NCBI RefSeq assembly: GCF_000712055.1
Contig: NZ_JOOA01000001.1
Span: forward strand, 558,001-622,000
Length of the DNA stretch: 64,000 nucleotides
From: Ruminococcus sp. HUN007
GTDB lineage: Bacteria; Bacillota; Clostridia; Oscillospirales; Ruminococcaceae
Direction of reading: 5' to 3'
In this document: piece by piece, positions 52,661 through 61,009 of the stretch
Numbering within the stretch: position 1 is the stretch's first letter
How the letters are laid out: each line of letters starts with the position of its first letter
The notes under the pieces: generated by a model
The model's database searches: none
What the model saw: only the letters and a program-made list of their open reading frames with translations
Told to the model about the DNA's origin: nothing
Position numbers and translations under genes: made by a program

Positions 52661-53559
52661 TCATCTTTTATCATACAAACCATCCGCTACCTTAATAATC
52701 AGATCGTGCAGCTCTAGACGCTCCTTGTGTTTCTGAGGAATAGCATTGTAGCCGATGTATGCTCCGAGGATATTTCCGCAGACTGCTCCTGTTGAATCGC
52801 TGTAAGTGTGTCCTTTTCTGTTTCCGCAAGCTGAACAGCTTTCCGCATGATCACCGAAAAGTCAGCTATATGCTGCGCTGTCGGAAACAGCTTTTCCATC
52901 GCTGTGATAGAATCATTTATGGCAGTTTTTAGCGGTACATCGCTTTCTGTAACTGCTCTGATGATATGTGCCAATGCAGCGGCGGGAATAAAGCCAAGAT
53001 CATGACCGTGCGTCAGTGCTGCTACTTCTGCGGCAAGCATATCCGATTCTTCGTAAGAAGTATCAGTATCAGCGAAAAACAGTCCTATCGGTGCAACACG
53101 CATGACTCCACCGCAGCCTTTGCTGTCGTTGATCGGAGTTTCCACTGTGCCGTTTGCACCTGCCTCGATCTCTGTCATGCAGGTCATTCCAGGGCATCTT
53201 CTATGGAACAATTCCGGTACACGCATCAAGTGTGAATGATGCTGTATACCCTGCACAGGGTATATTTCTTTCTGTGTCTGATACCAATACTGATACATCT
53301 CCCTGATACTACTTATGTAATCAGGATATACGCCTTTGTTTCCTGCAAGCAGCATACCTTCCGCAGTAAACAGGGTCATCTGTGTATCATCCGATATTTC
53401 GGCGACATCATCGTCCAATATCAGATCATACTCTGTGATGCCCTCCTTGCCGTACTCGGAGAAAATCTCATCTTCACGTTTGAATTCGACTGCATATCCC
53501 AGTGCATCTCCGGCTGCCCCACCTATGAGACAGCCACGGAATTTATCAATATTGCCCAT
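52661..53559 (-). pseudogene. ADP-ribosylglycohydrolase family protein, frame broken near the C-terminus
   Basis: The N-terminus DKFRGCLIGGAAGDALGYAVEF and DDDVAEISDDTQMTLFTAEGML carry the metal Asp cluster of DraG/ARH enzymes, and NDSKGCGGVMRVAPIGLFF is also typical. The first frame runs to 52714. A second frame encodes HTYSDSTGAVCGNILGAYIG (the C-terminal D-S-D-S-T-G-like motif) and ends at 52661. The frames overlap from about 52835. The usual GW-EALAIA segment is missing, so a deletion as well as a shift is likely. Such enzymes remove ADP-ribose from proteins or nucleic acids. Confidence 0.75.
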
Positions 53560-53633
53560 AGACTCCTTTTTTAATAATAAACGTATATCACTCGTTTATC
53601 ATGCCTAAAAGCCCTTCTTCTAAAATATCGTTA

Positions 53634-54098
53634 TCATTGTCCAGATAGAAATAGATTTTCGAGAGCATCGAAAACCTTGTGATATACAACCTGATTTGGA
53701 TAGTATCTGTAATCCGTAAAGATATCTATTCCGTTATGGAAGAAGAATTCCTTTATCGCTGCTGCAGTAGCGGCACTGCGGCTCTGTCCATATTCGCACT
53801 GACAAATGATATCCTTCCCGCTCTGATAAGCTTCGTAAATGAACTCGGCGAGATCATTTGCATTCGGAAAGAAGCTTTCGTAGGTATAGCCCTTTTCCGG
53901 AAGATAATCAAGGTCGAGATCATCAAGTTCACAATAGAATACATCATTGCAAACATTGCTGTAATCGACATGAGTATAGTCTTTGTCAATATGATTCAGC
54001 TCCGGATCGTAATAAGAGATCACAGCCGTATTCTCCGGAAAATCTCCTCTTCTGATGATCTCTTCAATTGCTTCTCTTGAATATACTGATACGTTCAT
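53634..54098 (-). CDS. Dual-specificity/tyrosine phosphatase-like protein
   Basis: A 154-residue paralogue of the 40223 protein: MNVSVYSREAIEEIIRRGDFPENTAVISYYDP and the loop DIICQCEYGQSRSAATAAAIKEF (C-x(5)-R). It ends LENLFLSGQ, likely the native family end. It follows a promoter with the shared ATCTTTGAATTTTCA box and is next to the ADP-ribosylglycohydrolase on the same strand. Substrate unknown. Confidence 0.75.
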   Translation of the reverse strand: MNVSVYSREAIEEIIRRGDFPENTAVISYYDPELNHIDKDYTHVDYSNVCNDVFYCELDDLDLDYLPEKGYTYESFFPNANDLAEFIYEAYQSGKDIICQCEYGQSRSAATAAAIKEFFFHNGIDIFTDYRYYPNQVVYHKVFDALENLFLSGQ

Positions 54099-54161
54099 TA
54101 AACCACCCTTTCACAAAGTGTTCATACAATATCCGATCATTATTGTTTACCGAGTATTTTG

Positions 54162-54196
54162 ATTATATCATATATATGTATGAAAATTCAAAGATA
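54162..54196 (-). promoter_or_regulatory. Promoter with shared ATCTTTGAATTTTCA-type box
   Basis: TATCTTTGAATTTTCA (54196-54181), 13 bp, TATAAT (54167-54162), upstream of the phosphatase. Confidence 0.55.
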
Positions 54197-54263
54197 TCAG
54201 CAAAAACTGAAAATTCTACGTTATAAACAAATACAGAGCCATTTATATGTTCATACAGACACG

Positions 54264-54287
54264 GAAAGCGGAGCCGCAGCTCCGCTT
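54264..54287 (-). terminator. AGCGGAGC palindrome downstream of DUF2828
   Basis: GAAAGCGGAGC/GCTCCGCTTC, 34 bp past the DUF2828 stop; a member of the dispersed terminator family. Confidence 0.7.
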
Positions 54288-54320
54288 CTGTATTTCTGTT
54301 GTGTCGTATTATTGCCCCGC

Positions 54321-55787
54321 TTAGCCAACCTTCGCATATCGTTCGCACATTATCGCTCTGTCCATGACGAGTTCCGGAGTTATTTCTCCGCCCATCATGA
54401 GGTCGAAGAGTGACGGTGAGAAGCCGGATACCAGGGCGGTACCGTTTGTCCCCAGCTTCACAGGGAAGTTTGTCTGCATGCTGTTTACATTCCAGAAAAC
54501 TACCTGCGGAAGCTTGTAGCCGGCATTCTCGTACATCTGACGCATTGTGTCGTAGAGTGTCTGGTCGTTGCCTCCTTTGATACATCCGTCGAATTCCATA
54601 TCGGAAATGATGAACATTTTCGAAGGTATTTCCTCGCAAGGAACATTGTTCTTCACAGCTGTGCCAAGGATGAGACGGAACACCGCTTCGAGGTCGGTAT
54701 TTGCTACCTCGTTATACGACTGGCAGTAACGAACTTTTTCCGTGATGTCCTGACCTGTTACCTCAACAAGCTGCGGATGCATCGAAAATGTTATGAAGTG
54801 ATTTGCAAATGCCCCTTTGTTGTGCTCTGCAAAATATATGCCGAGTGACAGTGCTGCGTCTATCGGACGAACACTGTTTCTTGCACATGTCATTGAGCCG
54901 GATCCGTCGATCACGGCAATGGCATTTTCTTCGCTGTTGGCATATGAAGGGAGGTTCTTCCACGTGAGATCGAGCATCCAGCGTTCCTTGTGATCCATAT
55001 CGTAGTTCGTAAGACACTTACGTACTACATCATACGGATAGAGCGTATCTGCATGCATCGTTACGGTGCCATGCTCTACTGCCTGCAGGAAATTGGTGTA
55101 TCTTTCCCCGTCGTTACGAATGAATGCTTTTCGGTACTTGAACATCGCACCGGATGACTGCTTGCTGTAGTCGAAGGTGTAGTCTGCAGTACGGAGACGG
55201 TTCTCGATAATATCCGAGTTCTTACGGAGTTTCGAGAGAGTCTTACGGTATTCGCTCTCGGACATGCCGAGAAGCTTTGCGATGCGGCGGCCGTTTTCGC
55301 GTGTCTCCTTTGATGAGGCGTTTACTGACGGAAGCCACTTTGCAAGAAGCGAAACCTGTCCGTCTTCTGACATGGACTTACAGTCAGCAGAAAGCTGTCT
55401 CTTTATTATCTCCACTGCTTTCTGCTCGCATGGTGTTCCAAGAAGAGCGCAGAGGTCGTCGTATCTTCCGTATTCGCAGAAATATTCCGCATTACGAAGA
55501 ACTGCATCCGGAACTTCTTTTGCAAGAAGCTTAACAGCCTCACGGAAGAATCTTCTTTCGCCAAGGCCACCGCGGATATCACGTGCAAAGAAGATAATCT
55601 TCATTGTACGTACCGGATCTTCCGCATATGCACGGCGTACTGCTGCGGCGATATCCTCAGAAGAGGCATTTCTCATAGCGCCTGCACGGAAGAACAAATC
55701 GAGACATTCCGAATTACTTGTCGAATATGTCTTAGCGCCGTTGAATGTGTTTTTGACAGTTGATTCGTTCTTTAATAATTCTAACAT
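54321..55787 (-). CDS. DUF2828 protein (Ro60/TROVE-like repeats plus vWA domain)
   Basis: A 488-residue protein. The helical N-terminal part (about 1-290: LDLFFRAGAMRNASSEDIAAAVRRAY, TMKIIFFARDIRGGLGERRFFREAVKLLA, YGRYDDLCALLG) resembles the HEAT-like ring of Ro60/TROVE proteins, which bind misfolded and Y RNAs. The C-terminal vWA domain has the MIDAS motif AIAVIDGSGSM plus FIISDMEFDG. GAGGAGAA precedes the ATG. The tandem hairpin array is directly upstream on the same strand and two WYL regulators diverge from the shared region. I infer a Ro-type ribonucleoprotein whose RNA is the array. Confidence 0.8.
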   Translation of the reverse strand: MLELLKNESTVKNTFNGAKTYSTSNSECLDLFFRAGAMRNASSEDIAAAVRRAYAEDPVRTMKIIFFARDIRGGLGERRFFREAVKLLAKEVPDAVLRNAEYFCEYGRYDDLCALLGTPCEQKAVEIIKRQLSADCKSMSEDGQVSLLAKWLPSVNASSKETRENGRRIAKLLGMSESEYRKTLSKLRKNSDIIENRLRTADYTFDYSKQSSGAMFKYRKAFIRNDGERYTNFLQAVEHGTVTMHADTLYPYDVVRKCLTNYDMDHKERWMLDLTWKNLPSYANSEENAIAVIDGSGSMTCARNSVRPIDAALSLGIYFAEHNKGAFANHFITFSMHPQLVEVTGQDITEKVRYCQSYNEVANTDLEAVFRLILGTAVKNNVPCEEIPSKMFIISDMEFDGCIKGGNDQTLYDTMRQMYENAGYKLPQVVFWNVNSMQTNFPVKLGTNGTALVSGFSPSLFDLMMGGEITPELVMDRAIMCERYAKVG

Positions 55788-55844
55788 AACAATTCTCCTC
55801 TTCTGATTTTTTATTTATTTAATTTATATTCTTTCCATAATCAT

Positions 55845-56161
55845 GTCTGCTTAAAACAGACGCTCTGAAACAGCAAGGTTCCTTCCAAACAATTAAAAAT
55901 GATAATGCTGTATGTACTTTTTTCAAAGTACAACCATTATATATTTTTTCATCAATATAGGCTCGGCTGTATGCACCTTTTTCAAGGTGCGAGCAGTTTA
56001 TAGATTCTTTTCAAAAATATAGCTTGGCTGTACGCACATTTTTCAACGTGCAATTGAATTTGTAACCTGTACCTTTTCCACGGTGCCTGTCTTATAGACA
56101 TCTTCAATTTTCAGTTGAAATAAGAAACTGCTGTATGCACCGTATCTCCGTTTCAGAGCGT
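55845..56161 (-). ncRNA. Tandem hairpin RNA array 1, upstream of DUF2828
   Basis: Read on the minus strand, hairpins lie at 56137-56163, 56069-56086, 56034-56051, 55973-55990, 55914-55931 and a small one at 55845-55861. The third to fifth are GCACGTT-GAAA-AATGTGC, GCACCTT-GAAA-AAGGTGC and GTACTTT-GAAA-AAAGTAC: GNRA tetraloops with compensatory stem changes and one G-U pair. Most stems are followed by (A/G)TACAGC. Spacing is about 40-68 bp. No T tract separates it from the DUF2828 start, so it may be the mRNA leader, a processed RNA, or both. Confidence 0.7.
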
Positions 56162-56167
56162 GTTCTT

Positions 56168-56216
56168 AGTATAGCACAAACAAATCGGATTTCACGGAGA
56201 AAAAGCTGCGACATCT
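56168..56216 (-). promoter_or_regulatory. Array 1 promoter with conserved upstream block
   Basis: TATACT (56173-56168), exactly 17 bp, then TTCACGGAGAAAAAGCTGCG and ACATCT on the plus strand (56191-56216), shared with array 2. It lies 60 bp from the divergent WYL start, so it probably holds the WYL operator. Confidence 0.65.
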
Positions 56217-56275
56217 CATGACCTTGAAAAAATTGCTGTAATAAGGTATACTTATCATACAAGGGAGGGATTTTG

Positions 56276-57535
56276 GTGAGCACATTTTCTGAACTTATCA
56301 AAACATTCAGCCGTACCCGCGACTATGTGCGGGACTTTTTTATCTACGGCTGCAAGGTTCGTGATGATTTCAAACACAAGAGCAGCCGAACTTATGACGA
56401 CGAACGCCGACGCACGGAAAGCTGGCTCGGTGACTATATAAATCATGATGATTCAAAACGAGGCAGACAGATAAGCATGTCGGTGGACAGCGGACATATA
56501 ACTGAAAACCCGCTGTATCAGGCTTACTACGCAAAGAGTTTCACGGATAACGACATAAAACTTCATTTCTTCCTGATTGACCTTCTTGCAAACGGAAAAC
56601 AGTTTACTTCACAGGAACTTACTAATCTTCTTTTTAGGAAATACGATTTTTATCTCGATGAAAAAACTGTCCGCACAAAACTTAAGGAATATTCAGACGA
56701 GGGACTTTTCATCTGTGAAAAGGAAGGCAGAACACCGTATTACAGTATTTCACCGGATACTTTCGATGAAATGTCCGGACGTTATCCCGGACTTAAAGAT
56801 GCTGTAAGATTCTTTTCCGAGATACAGCCTTTCGGGGTTATCGGAAACAGTATTCTTAAAAGCTGCGATATGCAAAACGACAGATTTATCATGAAGCACA
56901 ACTACATCGCCCGTACTCTGGAAGATGACATACTCCTTGATATTCTTGAAGCCATGCGTTCTGAACGTTCAGTAAAACTTAAAATCTTTCCGGCACGTTT
57001 ATATCTTTCAGAAAACACAAAGGAACTGAACCGGATCTGCGTTCCGATGAAGATAAGCACATCTGCCCAGACCGGACGGCGATATCTGATAGTATATACG
57101 CCGAATAAGAACAGCTTTGATTCCATAAGGCTCGATTATATAAAAGAGGTCAAACCGGATGAACCGTGTCCGGAATATTCAGCTCTGATCGAAAAGCTGA
57201 ATGAAGAACTCACGCACGTTTTCGGCATTTCATTTTCCGGAAGAAACGGTACGGAGGAGATAACTCCTCTGCGCATAACGATGCATATTTCTCCTGAGGA
57301 ATACTACATTTTCGACCGTGTGAAACGTGAAATAAGATACGGAAAAATTGAGCAGACCGGCGAAAACACCTATCTGCTCACGCTTGATATATATGATCCA
57401 AAAGAAGCTGTTCCGTGGATAAGGACATTCACCGGAAGGATCATTTCGGTTGAAGGAGAAACTGAAGAGATATGCAGACAGTTCCGGACTGATACCGAGG
57501 CCATGGCCAAGCTCTATGGGGAGGTGCAGGCATGA
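56276..57535 (+). CDS. WYL-domain transcriptional regulator 1
   Basis: About 419 residues, start GTG 56276 with AGGGAGGG at good spacing (a TTG lies one codon earlier). The N-terminus has RDYVRDFFIYGCKVRDDF and YDDERRRTESWLGDYI, a pattern shared by WYL proteins of Ruminococcus. A winged helix follows at about 90-160 (LHFFLIDLLANGKQFTSQELTNLL, TVRTKLKEYSDEGLF) and then the WYL domain (about 225-330: ILLDILEAMRSERSVKLKIFPARLYLSENTKE, RRYLIVYTPNKNSF). WYL domains sense nucleic acids or nucleotides. Overlaps the second WYL gene by 4 bp. Confidence 0.85.
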   Translation: MSTFSELIKTFSRTRDYVRDFFIYGCKVRDDFKHKSSRTYDDERRRTESWLGDYINHDDSKRGRQISMSVDSGHITENPLYQAYYAKSFTDNDIKLHFFLIDLLANGKQFTSQELTNLLFRKYDFYLDEKTVRTKLKEYSDEGLFICEKEGRTPYYSISPDTFDEMSGRYPGLKDAVRFFSEIQPFGVIGNSILKSCDMQNDRFIMKHNYIARTLEDDILLDILEAMRSERSVKLKIFPARLYLSENTKELNRICVPMKISTSAQTGRRYLIVYTPNKNSFDSIRLDYIKEVKPDEPCPEYSALIEKLNEELTHVFGISFSGRNGTEEITPLRITMHISPEEYYIFDRVKREIRYGKIEQTGENTYLLTLDIYDPKEAVPWIRTFTGRIISVEGETEEICRQFRTDTEAMAKLYGEVQA

Positions 57536-58515
57536 ACATATTTCATGAGATATACGGCACTTACTTCCGTATCGTAAAACACCTGCTTAAGCGCAGACGC
57601 ATGACGGAATCAGAACTGAATTCGGTTATAATCGATGAAGGATACCGCGACTCGTGCCTTTTCCTGCAGCCGAGACTGATACCTAACGCTGACGGATCTG
57701 ACTGGGGACTTTTCCGGAAAAACGATGACGGAACACTTTCTGCCAACACAAAGAACGATCCGCAGTCTCCTCTCACTCTCCTTCAGAAAAGATGGCTCCG
57801 CACAAAGCTTGATGATCCGCGTATCCGTCTGTTCCTGTCGGATGATGAGTACTCCGGTCTTACGGAAGAACTAAAAGATACTGCTCCTCTTTACACTTAT
57901 GAGATGCTTTATTTCTACGACCAGTTCAGTGACGGTGATCCGTTTGAAGACAGGAAATATAAAATGCATTTCCGTGAGATACTTACTGCACTGCGCGAAC
58001 GAGAGATACTTGATGTGTCATACCGTTCAGGGAAAGGCAATGGAAAGCGTCTGCGCGTTGTCCCGTTCTACATCGAATACTCAGAGAAGAATGACAAGAT
58101 TCGTGTCCACTGCATTTTTCCGTTCAGTGAGCAGAAAGAGAATTTCATCATACTCAATATCGGACGTATTCTTTCACTGAAACGCACAGGAATTTTCTTT
58201 TCAGGTGAAATTGATTCAGAGGCATGCTTCCGCCAGACCCGCTGTGAAGAACCGGTCACTGTCCGCATAAATCCGGAACGCAACGCTCACGAAAGATTTA
58301 TGATGGAATTTGCGCCGTATGAAAAGCGCACAGAACTTGATACGGAAACCGGAGTGATGACAGTACAGCTCTGGTACGACAGCCTCGATGAAACTGAAAT
58401 ACTCATCCGCCTGCTCGGATTCGGTCCGATGCTTGAAATTGTTTCGCCGCCAGATTTCCGCAAACAGGCCGTCGAAAGAATAAAAAGACAGTGCGAAATT
58501 ATGAAGAGTGAATAA
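57532..58515 (+). CDS. WYL-domain transcriptional regulator 2
   Basis: A 327-residue protein coupled to the first. The N-terminal 60 residues (IYGTYFRIVKHLLKRRRMTESELNSVI) may be a degenerate HTH. The WYL core is HFREILTALREREILDVSYRSGKGNGKRLRVVPFYIEYSEKNDKIRVHCIF, followed by the WCX-like C-terminal part (IEVRIN-like strands VTVRINPERNAHERFMMEFAPYEKR). Tandem WYL genes recall PafB/PafC, which work as a heteromeric activator. Likely controls the array/DUF2828 promoter. Confidence 0.82.
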   Translation: MNIFHEIYGTYFRIVKHLLKRRRMTESELNSVIIDEGYRDSCLFLQPRLIPNADGSDWGLFRKNDDGTLSANTKNDPQSPLTLLQKRWLRTKLDDPRIRLFLSDDEYSGLTEELKDTAPLYTYEMLYFYDQFSDGDPFEDRKYKMHFREILTALREREILDVSYRSGKGNGKRLRVVPFYIEYSEKNDKIRVHCIFPFSEQKENFIILNIGRILSLKRTGIFFSGEIDSEACFRQTRCEEPVTVRINPERNAHERFMMEFAPYEKRTELDTETGVMTVQLWYDSLDETEILIRLLGFGPMLEIVSPPDFRKQAVERIKRQCEIMKSE

Positions 58516-58539
58516 CAGAAAAACTATCGTTAAAAACAA

Positions 58540-58588
58540 ATCCGCATATTCCAGAGTCCACGCATTACGTGAACCGGGATATGCGGAT
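58540..58588 (+). terminator. Terminator after the WYL genes
   Basis: ATCCGCATAT pairs with ATATGCGGAT, with an inner GGTTCACG/CGTG-type stem, followed by CTTATTGTATG. Confidence 0.6.
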
Positions 58589-58650
58589 CTTATTGTATGT
58601 CGTTTTAATCATTGATAAGCTAAATTGATCAATGGAAATTGCTTTCGTAT

Positions 58651-59316
58651 TTACATCTCCTCAGTCTGCCGTCTGAGCTCATCGGTGATCTCCTGTGCTG
58701 ACTTTCCTTCCGGATCTATCGGATCGCCGAAGATGATCTTCAAGTCGTATTTTTCAATGTTTTCGATATCAAAAAGTCTCGGCAGTCTGTTTGTTACCGG
58801 ATAGATCTTGCCGGAACCGATTATGCGGACCGGGACTGTTTTTACTCCTGTATTCTTTGAGATAAGTGCTGCTCCCTTTTTATACTCACCGAGGTTTCCG
58901 GATCTCGTTCTTGTGCCCTCAGGATGAATGAGCAGGAGTTTTTTCTTTTTCTCTATGAGATAAGCGGCTCTTCTCAGTGCACCGGAAAAATCGCCCTTAC
59001 GGTCAACAGGTATGCCGCCGGAAACGCGGAAAATGAATTTTTCAAGCGGATCATCAAGGTGTTCCGCAGCTATCAGTGCGCACATGTCGTCGATGGAATA
59101 GCATTCACTCAGCGCTGCCCATACCCACATGCAGTCAAGATCACTTTCATGATTCGGACAGATGATGTATTTTTCAAACGGATCTATTTTTTCAAGACCT
59201 GTAACTTCAAAATGATACATGTGTCCGGTAAGTTTTACAAACGCATCAAAGAACAGATAGTCCCTGTATCTTCTTTCAAGCGGATAACGTCCGTACTTTC
59301 TTTTTTTATCCATCAT
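58651..59316 (-). CDS. plsC: 1-acyl-sn-glycerol-3-phosphate acyltransferase (PlsC)
   Basis: About 221 residues; start MMDKKRKYGRYPLERRY at 59316/59313 behind GGGAGGG. Motif I NHESDLD (NHxSxxD type), motif II region FRVSGGIPVDRKGDF, motif III IHPEGTRTRSG and motif IV VKTVPVRIIGSG are all present. It acylates lysophosphatidate at the inner membrane in phospholipid synthesis. It lacks an N-terminal helix, as many Firmicute PlsC paralogues do. Confidence 0.88.
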   Translation of the reverse strand: MMDKKRKYGRYPLERRYRDYLFFDAFVKLTGHMYHFEVTGLEKIDPFEKYIICPNHESDLDCMWVWAALSECYSIDDMCALIAAEHLDDPLEKFIFRVSGGIPVDRKGDFSGALRRAAYLIEKKKKLLLIHPEGTRTRSGNLGEYKKGAALISKNTGVKTVPVRIIGSGKIYPVTNRLPRLFDIENIEKYDLKIIFGDPIDPEGKSAQEITDELRRQTEEM

Positions 59317-59436
59317 GGCCCTCCCTTTATTTTTAACACGATCAGTTTTCCGGGCAAGTGCCCTTGGTGAAGGATACCTGTGAAACATTAACAGACATTT
59401 CTCACTGAAAACCAGCCGGCTTTATGATACTTTTCT

Positions 59437-60330
59437 TTATTCGTTAATTATCTTCGTGCCTTCGTTATCGATGAGAAGATCGTGTACCTTCCAGCCGTGG
59501 ATGCCTGCATTTTCAAGCGAGAATTCCATCTTGCCCTTGAAGAATGTATTTTCCTCATCAACTATTGCCATAAGTGTAGGACCTGCGCCTGAAACATAAA
59601 CGGCGTAGGCACCGTGAGTATAGGCTGTGTCAAAAACGTCGCGGCAGTGCGGAATAAGTTCCATTCTGTACGGCTGGTGAAGCTTGTCGTGTACAGCAGT
59701 GCGCAGATTCTCGTATTTTCCGGTAAGAAGTGATGCCGAGAAAAGTGCCGCTCTTGAAAGATTATAGACAGCATCCTTATGTGAAACTTCCTTCGGCAGA
59801 CAAGCTCTTGCCTTTTCCGTCTTAAGTTCGAATTCAGGGATCATTGCTTCAAAATGAAGCTTTGTATAAACCTCCTGCTTTACCCAGTGGACTTTTCTTC
59901 CGTCGAAAACAGCCGTTACTATACCGCCGAGAAGTGCAGGCGCTGTGTTGTCCGGATGTCCTTCTATCTGGGCTGCCAGGTCAACAAGATCATCCTGAGT
60001 AAGCGGATTTCCGAGAAGATGATTTGCACCTGCAAGTCCGGCAACGATACACGCTGAAGATGAACCAAGCCCTCTTGCCATAGGTATGTTGTTTGTCTGG
60101 ATTATTTTAAGTCCTTCAAGTTTTCTGCCGCAGATCTCGTAAAGATCCCTTGCAGCAACGTATATCATATTAGTCTCATCTGCCGGAACTTCTATTCCGT
60201 CAGCAGATGTTATGTCGATACGGTCCGATTCCTCCATTTCCACATAGTTGAAGAAACCGAGAGCCAGTCCCAGTGCGTCAAAGCCTGCACCAAGATTGGC
60301 ACTTGTTGCAGGTACTCTGATCTTTATCAT
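59437..60330 (-). CDS. thrB: Homoserine kinase
   Basis: A 297-residue GHMP kinase. It has VPATSANLGAGFDALGLAL (N-terminal motif), the phosphate loop IPMARGLGSSSACIVAGLAGAN and the C-terminal VYVSGAGPTLMAIV. QIEGHPDNTAPALLGGIV is typical of ThrB. It phosphorylates L-homoserine in threonine synthesis. No thrC or hom is adjacent. A GGAGA site precedes the ATG. Length is normal. Confidence 0.94.
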   Translation of the reverse strand: MIKIRVPATSANLGAGFDALGLALGFFNYVEMEESDRIDITSADGIEVPADETNMIYVAARDLYEICGRKLEGLKIIQTNNIPMARGLGSSSACIVAGLAGANHLLGNPLTQDDLVDLAAQIEGHPDNTAPALLGGIVTAVFDGRKVHWVKQEVYTKLHFEAMIPEFELKTEKARACLPKEVSHKDAVYNLSRAALFSASLLTGKYENLRTAVHDKLHQPYRMELIPHCRDVFDTAYTHGAYAVYVSGAGPTLMAIVDEENTFFKGKMEFSLENAGIHGWKVHDLLIDNEGTKIINE

Positions 60331-60415
60331 CAGAAGATCTCTCCTTATATGTATTTCCGGAAAATGTTTTACGGGACTTCACCCCACGCTGAATTATGAA
60401 CAGATCAGCGTTTTA

Positions 60416-60961
60416 TTATTTCTCCGGATAGTCTTTAAGATTTCTTATATATTCAAATGTCGCGTCTTCGCCCTTTTCAGCCAGCATGGTAAGAAGCATT
60501 TCAATAAGGTCTGAAGTTTCCTGATGAATAGAACGCTTTCCCTTTGCAAGCATGAAATATTCAAGCGGTGCCGAATCGGTATACTTGTCCTTTTTATAGA
60601 TCTTGCTGGCTGCAACCCTGTCACAGAACATTTCCTTAACGTACTTTACCGGCATGCGTACAGGTATAGGCAACCTTGTCTTGTAGTCGTAATCGCTCCA
60701 GTACTCAAAGTGATGTCTGTTTCTGCCCTTGTGATGCATCCACGCATACGAGAACCCATAAGTTTCACGTTCCCCCTCATGCGGCGAACGTGTACCCTGA
60801 AAGTATTTCACACCATTAAAAAACTCACACGGTGAAAACTTCGAAAGATCATGTGTAAGTCCCTGCCAGACAATGCCCGCCTTTATGCAGTGCAGAAAAA
60901 CCTGATGTCTGTGTCTGGTCACCGTTTTAAGATGACCTGTAAACCGTTCAAAAAAATTCAT
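60416..60961 (-). CDS. DUF5662 family protein
   Basis: A 181-residue His-rich protein: HRHQVFLHCIKAGIVWQGLTHDLSKFSP, YAWMHHKGRNRHHFEYW and MPVKYVKEMFCDRVAASKIY. Clusters of His and Asp (THDLSK; MHH; RHHFEYW) suggest an HD-like metal site. The family is known from bacteria and phages without a defined function. Monocistronic. Confidence 0.75.
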   Translation of the reverse strand: MNFFERFTGHLKTVTRHRHQVFLHCIKAGIVWQGLTHDLSKFSPCEFFNGVKYFQGTRSPHEGERETYGFSYAWMHHKGRNRHHFEYWSDYDYKTRLPIPVRMPVKYVKEMFCDRVAASKIYKKDKYTDSAPLEYFMLAKGKRSIHQETSDLIEMLLTMLAEKGEDATFEYIRNLKDYPEK

Positions 60962-61009
60962 TGCTATTCCCTTCTGTATTCCTAATGATACTGAGCGTCA
61001 AATTCAGCC

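Noticed and set aside
55860..56160. CRISPR array
   Set aside because: The spaced repeats look array-like, but units differ in stem sequence while keeping pairing, there are no unique spacers of constant length, and no cas genes are present.
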